The position numbers were made by a program, and so were the translations under genes. Below are positions 1 to 5,836 of a stretch of 8,256 nucleotides of DNA, in pieces. The stretch spans positions 79,738-87,993 of the forward strand of contig DKGY01000094.1 in the NCBI GenBank assembly GCA_002453475.1. The letters are read 5' to 3'. The notes below the pieces were generated by a model. It did not search any database. It worked only from the letters and a program-made list of their open reading frames with translations, and had not been told where the DNA came from. Position 1 is the stretch's first letter, and each line of letters opens with the position of its first letter. Origin of the DNA: Clostridium sp. UBA6758. GTDB taxonomy: Bacteria; Bacillota; Clostridia; Clostridiales; Clostridiaceae.

Positions 1-198
1 AAAGAAATTATCTAAAGAAAATTCTTCTCCATTCATTACCATGTTCATATCAATATCTTCCCAGGCCATTAAATTAAACTTATAACTACCAGTATAATTA
101 ACTTGTCCATATTTCTTTAGAATAGAATCAATACCTTCTTTGTAAATTATATCTTCAGCTTCTTTGTGTAATTCTATAGCACGACTTAAATAATTCAT
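1..198 (-). CDS. Nucleotidyltransferase-like protein, N-terminal 66 residues (runs off window)
   Basis: An open frame runs leftwards from ATG at 198 to the window edge without a stop. The start is supported by GAGGTG at 204-209 (minus strand), five bases before the ATG. The visible protein begins MNYLSRAIELHKEAED, a charged helix, followed by VNYTGSYKFNLMAWEDID. Residues G37-S38, nine residues, then D48-x-D50 fit the GS...DxD metal and nucleotide site of nucleotidyltransferase-fold proteins, although the spacing is shorter than in the two nucleotidyltransferases upstream. The family cannot be named from 66 residues. It is the last visible gene of the leftward cluster, 44 nt after the DUF4440-like gene, so it is probably co-transcribed. 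The fold assignment is an inference from one motif; that this is a real gene is well supported by the start site and context. Confidence 0.6.
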   Translation of the reverse strand, partial: MNYLSRAIELHKEAEDIIYKEGIDSILKKYGQVNYTGSYKFNLMAWEDIDMNMVMNGEEFSLDNFF

Positions 199-210
199 TA
201 TTTCACCTCA
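190..210 (-). repeat. Translation-start repeat, copy 2 (matches 609-629)
   Basis: These 21 bases, covering the SD and start codon of the edge gene, match 609-629 at 20 of 21 positions. On the minus strand both read TGAGGTG, then GAATA or AAATA, then ATGAATTAT. The only difference is one base just after the SD. Both downstream proteins begin Met-Asn-Tyr. The similarity stops soon after the start codon, so this is not a gene-length duplication. Confidence 0.6.
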
Positions 211-242
211 TTGTTTTGATTGTGTAATAATTTATTTTCAAT

Positions 243-617
243 TTAAAATTTACATGATAAAGTTCCTTGATGAAAAAACATTTTCCATTTTCCATCGCAA
301 TATTTCCATATGGAACTACGAAGGGAATATTTTTTATTTTCATCAGCTTCATTATGCTTTATTACTTTATACATGGCTAATATACAATCACTTGATAATT
401 TTTTTATATTAAAATCTAAGATTTCCCACTGTAATGTAGTATCATCATCTTGATCTTGATGTATATCGCCTTTTTCATAATGATATTCTCTTCCTGAACT
501 ACAAAATTCTATAAAATCATCTGCTAATATATCATTTATCTTTTGTGCTGATTTTCTTACTTCTGATTTTAGTAAATCATTCTCTAATTCTAATATATGT
601 TCTTTGATATAATTCAT
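243..617 (-). CDS. Small NTF2-like protein (DUF4440/SnoaL-type)
   Basis: A 124-residue protein with the look of the DUF4440 branch of the NTF2-like superfamily, small cone-shaped alpha+beta folds used as enzymes or ligand-binding domains. Visible marks are an N-terminal helix, the phrase LADDFIEFCSSGR at residues 31-43, and the C-terminal strands R100-SSIWKY...GKWKMFFHQGT ending at 119. The length is normal for the family, so the gene looks complete. ATG at 617 overlaps the TAA of the upstream nucleotidyltransferase by three bases (TAATG), and the SD GAGGTGG lies inside the end of that gene, so translation is probably coupled. It has no signal peptide or membrane segment, so it should be cytoplasmic. 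Its substrate or ligand is unknown. The position between nucleotidyltransferase genes suggests a related role in small-molecule handling, which is inference only. Confidence 0.8.
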   Translation of the reverse strand: MNYIKEHILELENDLLKSEVRKSAQKINDILADDFIEFCSSGREYHYEKGDIHQDQDDDTTLQWEILDFNIKKLSSDCILAMYKVIKHNEADENKKYSLRSSIWKYCDGKWKMFFHQGTLSCKF

Positions 618-629
618 TATTCCACCTCA
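609..629 (-). repeat. Translation-start repeat, copy 1 (matches 190-210)
   Basis: These 21 bases cover the SD and ATG of the DUF4440-like gene and the last codons of the upstream nucleotidyltransferase. They agree with 190-210 at 20 of 21 positions. Here the sequence also encodes the end of the upstream protein (I-E-V-E-stop), whereas the other copy lies in a noncoding gap. Copying of a short start region, or chance convergence on a favoured SD-ATG context, are both possible. Confidence 0.6.
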
Positions 630-1387
630 ATATTTAAATAATTATTTATATTGTTCATAATAAAATCTGCAAAGTTCACTAGAGCCTTTTCATTAAAGTT
701 AGCTTCTTCTCCATTTTCATAACAGTTTAAAGCTTTTTCTACAGTCTTTATATACTCCTTTGGAAGATTAGAGCATGCCCATTGTCCACCCTCTTTTTTT
801 GAACAAATAACTTCTTCTTCAAGGTAATATAGAACTCTACAAAGATTAAGAATAATATACATTGGTGAATCTAGAATTTCTTCTCTAGAATTTGCTATGT
901 CAAAATAAATTGATTTTAAATAGTCTTTTCTTGGTACAGGTGAAAATATATCTTCTATGGAGCTACCATATATACAAATCCCTCTAGCTCTTGTTATTGT
1001 AATATGAGCAGCTAAATCTGGGTCTTCTCCATCTTCACATAAATAGCTATGATTAGCTTCATAAGTAGCTTTATATGCATTAGAGTAGTGAAGTATATAT
1101 GGAGTTGGATGCTTAAAGTTCTTAACCTCCTTTTCTAAAAGCACACTCATTTCTAAACCTTTTCCTGGTCCATCTTTAGATAGTTTTAATAAAATATCTA
1201 CAAGCTTTCTTTTATCATTGGCATTTAGGTTTACTTTTACTACTACTAAAAAATCTATATCACTTATATCAGGGTTAAAACAATCCATAGCTAAAGAACC
1301 ATGAATGTAGATTCCTATTAGATTATCCTTTAATATGGTTTTATAGCTTTCTACTATACTATCTAATATGGTTTTTATATTTTGCAT
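617..1387 (-). CDS. AadA-like nucleotidyltransferase with DUF4111-type C-terminus
   Basis: A 256-residue protein, about the full length of the AadA/ANT(9) group of aminoglycoside adenylyltransferases. The N-terminal nucleotidyltransferase domain carries G30-S31, eleven residues, then SDIDF with metal-binding D43 and D45. E79 in GLEMSVLL sits where AadA has its catalytic base. The C-terminal helical domain follows the family pattern: RARGICIYG near 133-141, PVPRKDYL, then an LCRVLYYLEE helix and LPKEY. The family transfers AMP from ATP to a hydroxyl of an antibiotic such as streptomycin or spectinomycin. Similarity by eye cannot show that this one does so, and chromosomal clostridial members are mostly uncharacterised. 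ATG at 1387 follows an AAGGAAGTG SD, and the gene begins 13 nt inside the end of the fusion gene upstream. Its closest relative in the window is the C-terminal half of that fusion. Confidence 0.85.
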   Translation of the reverse strand: MQNIKTILDSIVESYKTILKDNLIGIYIHGSLAMDCFNPDISDIDFLVVVKVNLNANDKRKLVDILLKLSKDGPGKGLEMSVLLEKEVKNFKHPTPYILHYSNAYKATYEANHSYLCEDGEDPDLAAHITITRARGICIYGSSIEDIFSPVPRKDYLKSIYFDIANSREEILDSPMYIILNLCRVLYYLEEEVICSKKEGGQWACSNLPKEYIKTVEKALNCYENGEEANFNEKALVNFADFIMNNINNYLNIEVE

Positions 1388-2697
1388 TTTATATCACTTC
1401 CTTCTAATAACTTATATTTTTCATTACAGATATCTATAATAAATTTTATGAAGCTTTTAACTGAATGTTCTCTTTCAACTGTTGAACTGTAAAAGGATGA
1501 ATCAGAATTTCTCTCTCTAAGTCTTAAACATTCTTTTATAATTAAATTGTACTCCTTAGGTATAATAATTATTACATATTCTAAAGCTTTATCTTTAGAG
1601 GTTATGTCTTTATTTTCTAAAGTATATAGTATTCTACATAGGGTTACAACTGCAAATTCAATCCATTCATCCTGGAGAAATATATAATTTTCACTTAATT
1701 TCTCTTTCCAATAATTATTTAAATTGTAATTCATATTCTCTATAATACTACACCAATCTACTTCTATAGATAAACTGTTAACATCAGGGCAATTTATAGG
1801 TATGCCAAAATATTTTAATGTCCACCAAGTAATATAATTAATATCGTAATAGCCATAGTAATGAATCATATTATCACAAAAGTATATATAAGGATTTATT
1901 TCTGAATTAAGCTTACCTACTTTATCCTTAGTTATATACATGCCTTCCATCCTATTACCATATTCAAAAGCTTCACTTATTTTCCTATGGACTTTTTCTA
2001 CGGTACAAATATCTTCATTTTCAAATTCCTCATTCAATATTGTTATAAAATCTATATCGCTTGTTTTCTCATTAAAACAACCTAGTGCCACTGAATTATA
2101 AACATATATACCAAATATCTTATTAGGAAAGTTTTCTCTTAGGGATTTATCATATTCATTTAACATAGGAATTAAAGTCTCTGGAATGGGTGTATTTTTT
2201 AACTTCTTCTCATAGCAATAAAAATGAAATTCTCTATTAGGAAAATATAATTTACCTAATCTTTTATATCCATGATTGTCGTATAATTTAAGTGCGTTTC
2301 TATTTTGGCTATAAGCATCTAATCTGATAGATGTATATCTGTTTTCATCAGCAAACTCTTCAATGAATTTTAATATTTTCTTTGCAATTCCCATACCTTG
2401 ATATTCAGGAAGTACAGCTAATCTATGAATAACCAATACTTTTTCACCTTGAGTAATCCAAGTTATGTTATTATACTCTGATGGTTGCTCTTCATCTAGA
2501 GCGAAATATGCTATAGATAGTTCATTGTCTTTTAACAAATAGCAATTACCACTAATAATATCAGTTTCTATAATATCTAAACTTGGATAAAATTCATTCC
2601 ATTGATATATGTCATAGCTTTCCATATGAGCTTTACACTTAGAGATTATATTAAAAATACTTAATAGATCTTGTTTTTGGCATTTAACAATATTCAT
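1375..2697 (-). CDS. Two-domain fusion: GNAT acetyltransferase + AadA-like nucleotidyltransferase
   Basis: A 440-residue protein with two complete domains. Residues 1-165 are a GNAT acetyltransferase: an N-terminal helix pair with IYQW and YP, the acetyl-CoA loop R92-LAVLPEYQGMGIA (Q100-x-x-G103-x-A105), and ALKLYDNHGY. After a short linker, residues 171-440 align from end to end with the neighbouring 256-residue nucleotidyltransferase: GIYVYNS...SDIDF with D214 and D216, E251 at the catalytic-base position, LCRILYTLE and IPKEY. The family GS motif reads N201-S202, so the conserved glycine is lost, and the segment matching RARGICIYG is diverged. The second domain may therefore have altered or lost activity. 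The SD AAAAAGG lies 9 nt before ATG 2697. Methionine 178 at the domain boundary has no SD, arguing for one polypeptide. It is the first gene of the cluster. Substrates are unknown. Confidence 0.85.
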   Translation of the reverse strand: MNIVKCQKQDLLSIFNIISKCKAHMESYDIYQWNEFYPSLDIIETDIISGNCYLLKDNELSIAYFALDEEQPSEYNNITWITQGEKVLVIHRLAVLPEYQGMGIAKKILKFIEEFADENRYTSIRLDAYSQNRNALKLYDNHGYKRLGKLYFPNREFHFYCYEKKLKNTPIPETLIPMLNEYDKSLRENFPNKIFGIYVYNSVALGCFNEKTSDIDFITILNEEFENEDICTVEKVHRKISEAFEYGNRMEGMYITKDKVGKLNSEINPYIYFCDNMIHYYGYYDINYITWWTLKYFGIPINCPDVNSLSIEVDWCSIIENMNYNLNNYWKEKLSENYIFLQDEWIEFAVVTLCRILYTLENKDITSKDKALEYVIIIIPKEYNLIIKECLRLRERNSDSSFYSSTVEREHSVKSFIKFIIDICNEKYKLLEGSDIKCKI

Positions 2698-2727
2698 AAC
2701 CTATTTCCTTTTTAATCATATTTTTTA

Positions 2728-2757
2728 TTGAATGTATTTTAAAATAGTAGTTATATT
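2728..2757 (+). promoter_or_regulatory. Possible promoter for the HAD remnant-Nudix unit
   Basis: TTGAAT at 2728-2733 and TATATT at 2752-2757 are separated by 18 bases. They overlap the opposing leftward promoter, so the two would compete. Perfect TATAAT boxes also occur at 2774-2779 and 2814-2819, but without a convincing -35. Base composition here is nearly pure A/T, so chance matches are expected, and the choice among these is uncertain. Confidence 0.25.
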
Positions 2758-2783
2758 ATACCATTTATATAAATATAATTCAT
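2755..2783 (-). promoter_or_regulatory. Extended -10 promoter for the leftward cluster
   Basis: Read on the minus strand, 2763-2755 is TGGTATAAT, a perfect -10 with the TGn extension. A weak -35-like ATGAAT lies 17 nt upstream at 2783-2778; the TG extension would compensate for it. Transcription would start near 2748, giving a leader of about 50 nt before ATG 2697. This is a pattern match in AT-rich DNA, but the TGn plus six-of-six -10 makes it the best candidate in the gap. Confidence 0.5.
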
Positions 2784-2850
2784 AAATTTATAATAATAAT
2801 ATTGAAGTTAGTGTATAATATTCATATATTTTCAAATTAATTATTTTCAT

Positions 2851-2858
2851 AGAGGGTG
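2851..2858 (+). promoter_or_regulatory. Ribosome binding site placing the HAD remnant start at TTG 2866
   Basis: AGAGGGTG lies seven bases before TTG at 2866 and resembles the anti-SD complement. It marks TTG as the original start of the decayed HAD gene. The reading frame from TTG hits TAG after four codons, whereas the HAD motif is in the neighbouring frame, so this site reveals the frameshift at the A-run 2869-2872. Confidence 0.5.
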
Positions 2859-2865
2859 TGATTTT

Positions 2866-3119
2866 TTGAAAAGCCTTTAGGTATATTATTTGACTTAGGA
2901 GATACTGTACTAGAGTATTATTATAATAACCCTATAGAAGGAACTAAAAAGATATTAGAAAACTCAATAAATCCTTATAATACAACAGCAGAAGAAATTC
3001 AGGAGCTAGCAGTAAGGTTAACCCAAGAAACCTTTGGAAAAAGATAAGTGACAGATATAGAGCTTCTAGAAGTTGGCTCTATATATGAAATAGAAAAGTT
3101 AATTAAGGAGATTAAATAA
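2866..3119 (+). pseudogene. Decayed HAD-family hydrolase (N- and C-terminal remnants)
   Basis: Coding traces of a haloacid dehalogenase-type hydrolase. In the frame of 2868-3047 the sequence reads EKPLGILFDLGDTVLEY, with the family's motif I DxGDT and its nucleophile aspartate, and continues about 45 residues to TAA at 3045. The good SD serves TTG 2866, one frame away. One extra A in the run 2869-2872 would restore MKKPLGILFDLGDT. After TAA the same frame gives VTDIELLEVGSIYEIEKLIKEIK and stops at 3119, which looks like a HAD C-terminal tail. Intact relatives are roughly 200-240 residues, so about 150 internal codons, with motifs II-IV, are missing. The result is a 5' frameshift plus an internal deletion. 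The final TAA overlaps the Nudix ATG by one base, so the two genes were probably once an operon. Confidence 0.75.
3105..3110 (+). promoter_or_regulatory. Ribosome binding site of the Nudix gene
   Basis: AAGGAG lies eight bases before ATG 3119, inside the HAD tail remnant. It favours this start over the later in-frame ATGs at 3140 and 3152, which lack comparable sites. The strong SD may explain why the HAD tail has been retained. Confidence 0.6.
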
Positions 3120-3568
3120 TGGACATTTTAATTAGTAATATGGATGAAAATATGAGCTATGAAAAGTCATGTGGAGCAGTAGTATATAGAACCTCAAATA
3201 AAGGAATTCAATATTTGCTTTTAAAAAGTATTGGACTTGATAGTTATTGGGGGTTCCCTAAAGGCCATATGGAATATTCAGAAACAGAAGAAGAAACAGC
3301 ATTAAGAGAAGTTTTTGAGGAATGTGGACTGAAAGTTAACTTAATAGATGGATTTAGAGCTACAGATAAATATATTATTGATAATTTCATTGAAAAAGAA
3401 GTAGTATTGTTTTTAGGAGAAGCTGATAATAGTTTAACTAAAATTCAAGTAGAAGAAATTGAGGATTACAGATGGAGTAATTATGAGGAAGCACAAAGCT
3501 TATTAACCTTTGATAGTGGACGAAGAATCCTTGGTGAGGTTAACAAATTTTTATGTGAGAAAATTTAA
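3119..3568 (+). CDS. Nudix hydrolase, Ap4A pyrophosphatase-like
   Basis: A 149-residue single-domain Nudix protein. The Nudix box is canonical: G49, E55, R63-E64, E67-E68 and G70 in GHMEYSETEEETALREVFEECGL (residues 49-71), the Mg-binding helix that cleaves nucleoside diphosphate-linked substrates. The surrounding pattern EKSCGAVVYR (15-24), YWGFPKGHME and the C-terminal YRWSNYEEAQSLL is that of bacterial bis(5'-nucleosyl)-tetraphosphatases, which split Ap4A into ATP and AMP. Substrate is inferred from this resemblance and not proven. As I know the family, most relatives begin at the equivalent of M12 (MSYEKSCGAVVYR), so the first 11 residues may be an extension. The start used here is chosen for its AAGGAG SD and TAATG overlap with the HAD remnant. 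The protein should be soluble and cytoplasmic. The gene converges on the ATPase operon. Confidence 0.9.
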   Translation: MDILISNMDENMSYEKSCGAVVYRTSNKGIQYLLLKSIGLDSYWGFPKGHMEYSETEEETALREVFEECGLKVNLIDGFRATDKYIIDNFIEKEVVLFLGEADNSLTKIQVEEIEDYRWSNYEEAQSLLTFDSGRRILGEVNKFLCEKI

Positions 3569-3581
3569 GTAATCATAAACA

Positions 3582-3745
3582 GAGTTCTTTGCTTCAGAGG
3601 TAGTTTTTACTCCTTCTGAAGGTTTCTTAGTATCAGTATTTTCGATACTTAGAACTCGTTGTCATTTAGGAGAAATCGTTATTCAGGGACGTAGTAGCTC
3701 TTTACTCCCACTTTGAAGAAGATGGGAGTATTAGAGCTGGTAGTC
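3582..3745. other. Multi-hairpin intergenic element (structured RNA or palindrome-rich mobile element)
   Basis: A noncoding block between the Nudix gene and the shared terminator, visibly richer in G+C than its surroundings. An outer stem GAGTTCT 3582-3588/AGAACTC 3651-3657 encloses two hairpins. The first is CTTCAGA 3592-3598/TCTGAAG 3615-3621, extended inward by GG/CC and AGT/ACT. The second is AGTATC 3629-3634/GATACT 3644-3649. After a 30-nt linker comes a long hairpin: AGCTCT 3696-3701 with AGAGCT 3733-3738, stacked on TACTCCCA 3703-3710 with TGGGAGTA 3723-3730. GAC/GTC at 3688-3690/3743-3745 may close it. All listed pairs are exact complements. A three-way junction followed by a long stem suggests a folded RNA or a transposable element with hairpin ends. 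The strand is not determinable: it lies 3' of both flanking genes. I cannot assign it to a named family. Confidence 0.6.
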
Positions 3746-3764
3746 ATCGGATAAATATTAAAAT

Positions 3765-3792
3765 AAGAGGTAACCCGGAGGTTACCTCTTTT
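3765..3792. terminator. Bidirectional intrinsic terminator between Nudix and ATPase operon
   Basis: An uninterrupted 11-bp stem, 3765-3775 with 3780-3790, and a 4-base loop. On the plus strand it ends in CTCTTTT; on the minus strand it is followed by TTATTTT. It can therefore stop transcripts from both converging units. On the minus strand the stem begins at the base right after the subunit D stop codon (3793-3791). Confidence 0.85.
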
Positions 3793-4450
3793 ACATCTGC
3801 TCAGCTGCAGCTTGTGCTTTTTCCATCATATCTTTAACCTTCATTAGACGGCTTAAAGCACCTCTTTCATTTTCATCCAGCTTCATTTTAATATATTTAA
3901 TTGTTTCTTGAAGCTGAGGAATTGTCATATATTCTAGAGCGTTTACCCTTCTTCTTGTCTTCTCAATCTCATCGGCCATAAGCTGACAAGACTTTTCTAC
4001 TTCTGCAAGTTCTAGAAGCTTAGGAAGAATTAAATAAAGCTGTTCAATTGAATTATCAAGTTCTGAGGAAGTACTATAAAATCCATAAGGATATATACTA
4101 CCTGAATCTCCTTCTAGCTTACGTACAAAATTCATAACAGGTACATTTACGCTCATTATGTTTTTTTCTGCTAGCTCTAAAGATATGCTTTCCTTAGGAT
4201 AAGAAATAGCTTCTTCCAAGAACTCAGGTGATATAGCTGCTGATGCCATAAGAAAATCCTTAAAGGCACATTGAAGTTTATCTTCAACTTCACCACGTAG
4301 CTTATTGTTGTATTTTATTAGATCTATGAACCTTCTCATTAATTCATCTTGTTTATCTTTAAGAAGTTTATGCCCTCTAGTTGCTGTAGCTAGTCTTTTC
4401 TTTAACTTGGATAGCTCCATTCTAGTAGGATTGACATTTAATCTTGCCAT
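3791..4450 (-). CDS. atpD: V/A-type ATPase subunit D (central stalk)
   Basis: Subunit D (NtpD in Enterococcus nomenclature) is the central rotor shaft that carries torque between the A3B3 head and the membrane ring. The 219-residue length is typical. The N-terminal helix contains [14 protein letters not shown] and [14 protein letters not shown] (about 7-40). The C-terminal helix contains [20 protein letters not shown] (about 161-180) and continues to the end. These two long helices form the coiled coil of the shaft, and the variable middle lies between them. ATG 4450 comes three bases after the subunit B stop, with GAGG eight bases upstream. It is the last gene of the operon, as the terminator follows its stop codon directly. 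Some other Firmicute operons, such as that of E. hirae, continue with further genes. Confidence 0.96.
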   Translation of the reverse strand: MARLNVNPTRMELSKLKKRLATATRGHKLLKDKQDELMRRFIDLIKYNNKLRGEVEDKLQCAFKDFLMASAAISPEFLEEAISYPKESISLELAEKNIMSVNVPVMNFVRKLEGDSGSIYPYGFYSTSSELDNSIEQLYLILPKLLELAEVEKSCQLMADEIEKTRRRVNALEYMTIPQLQETIKYIKMKLDENERGALSRLMKVKDMMEKAQAAAEQM

Positions 4451-4453
4451 ATG

Positions 4454-5836
4454 CTATGCCTCATCTCCCTTAGGCATATACTTTTCAAGGTATTCATCTC
4501 TAATTCTCTTAAGCTCTGTAGTAGGAAGTATGGTTAGAAGCTTCCATCCAAGAGATAAGGTTTCTTCTATGCTTCTATTTGTATTAAATCCTTGAGAAAC
4601 ATATTCATTTTCAAAAGCCTCAGCAAACTTAGCATACTTCTTATCTGCATCTGAAAGAGCAGATTCACCTAGAATTGCTGATAATTCTTTTGCTTGCTTA
4701 CCTTGTGCATATGCTGAAAATAATTGGTTCATAGTATCTGCATGATCTTCTCTAGTCTTACCCTTACCTATTCCTTTATCTTTAAGTCTTGATAGTGAAG
4801 GCAATACATCTATTGGAGGCATTATACCCTTTTGATATAGCTCTCTAGATAGAATAATTTGTCCCTCAGTTATATATCCAGTTAAGTCTGGGATTGGGTG
4901 AGTCTTATCATCCTCTGGCATTGTAAGAATCGGAATTTGAGTGATAGATCCTTCTATACCTTTTAATCTTCCAGCTCTTTCATAAAGGGTAGATAGGTCC
5001 GTATAAAGATATCCTGGATATCCACGTCTACCTGGAACTTCCTTTCTAGCAGCTGATACTTCTCTTAGAGCTTCTGCATAGTTTGTAATATCAGTCAATA
5101 TTACAAGTACGTGCATTCCTTTTTCATAAGCTAAATACTCAGCTGTAGTTAGAGCCATTCTTGGAGTAGCTATTCTCTCGATAGCTGGGTCTGAAGCTAA
5201 GTTCATGAATAATACTGATTTATCTATAGCACCAGTCTTTTTGAACTCATCTACGAAGAACTGTGCTTCTTCAAAAGTTATACCTATAGCTCCAAATACA
5301 ACGGCAAACTTAGAATCAGAATTTAGAACTTGAGCTTGACGTGCTATTTGAGCAGCTAACTGTGCATGTGGAAGTCCAGAACCTGAAAATACAGGTAGTT
5401 TTTGACCTCTAACTAACGTATTAAGTCCATCTATAGCAGATATTCCAGTTTGAATAAATTCAGACGGATAATCTCTTGATACAGGGTTAATTGGCTCACC
5501 ATTTATATCTACTCTTTTTTCAGCTATTATACTAGGACCATCATCATTTGGATTTCCCATACCATCAAATATTCTTCCTAACATATCCTCAGATACTCCA
5601 AGTTCCAAAGGTCTTCCTAGGAATTTAGCTTTAGTTCCCTTTAGGTTTATACCTGATGAACCTTCGAAAAGTTGAACCATTGCTTTAGAACCATTAACTT
5701 CTAGAACTTTACCTCTTCTCTTTTCTCCAGTTTGTAGTTCTATTTCAACTAATTCATCGTATTTAACGCCTTCTACACCTTCAACAACCATCAAAGGTCC
5801 TACAACTTCTGTAACTGTTCTGTATTCTTTAAGCAT
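4454..5836 (-). CDS. atpB: V/A-type ATPase subunit B (non-catalytic)
   Basis: Subunit B (NtpB) alternates with A in the hexameric head. At 460 residues it has the family length. The usual P-loop is replaced by [11 protein letters not shown] at 151-161, which is normal for B and explains its lack of catalysis. R350 in PSLSRL is the arginine finger that completes the neighbouring A subunit's active site. Other family marks are [18 protein letters not shown] (128-145), [10 protein letters not shown] (181-190) and [15 protein letters not shown] (296-310). ATG 5836 lies inside the A gene (ATGCTTAA, 8-nt overlap) and is preceded by a perfect AAGGAGG eight bases upstream, so B may be translated both by coupling and by its own strong site. 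That fits the 3:3 A:B stoichiometry. Confidence 0.97.
   Translation of the reverse strand: MLKEYRTVTEVVGPLMVVEGVEGVKYDELVEIELQTGEKRRGKVLEVNGSKAMVQLFEGSSGINLKGTKAKFLGRPLELGVSEDMLGRIFDGMGNPNDDGPSIIAEKRVDINGEPINPVSRDYPSEFIQTGISAIDGLNTLVRGQKLPVFSGSGLPHAQLAAQIARQAQVLNSDSKFAVVFGAIGITFEEAQFFVDEFKKTGAIDKSVLFMNLASDPAIERIATPRMALTTAEYLAYEKGMHVLVILTDITNYAEALREVSAARKEVPGRRGYPGYLYTDLSTLYERAGRLKGIEGSITQIPILTMPEDDKTHPIPDLTGYITEGQIILSRELYQKGIMPPIDVLPSLSRLKDKGIGKGKTREDHADTMNQLFSAYAQGKQAKELSAILGESALSDADKKYAKFAEAFENEYVSQGFNTNRSIEETLSLGWKLLTILPTTELKRIRDEYLEKYMPKGDEA

Noticed and set aside
2698..2865. Further regulatory sites in the divergent gap
   Set aside because: The gap is almost all A/T; many -10-like strings occur and no convincing operator or leader structure stands out.
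3582..3745. A riboswitch or T-box leader, or a tRNA-like gene
   Set aside because: The block lies 3' of both neighbouring genes, so it cannot be the leader of either, and no tRNA cloverleaf with anticodon and T arms can be drawn.
4305..4595. Rightward open frame of 96 codons
   Set aside because: It lies opposite the subunit D and B genes, has no SD or family resemblance, and is explained as the antisense of conserved coding sequence.
5360..5386. Subunit B as a broken ATPase because it lacks a GxxxxGKT P-loop
   Set aside because: The SGSGLPHAQ segment in that place is normal for the non-catalytic B subunit.
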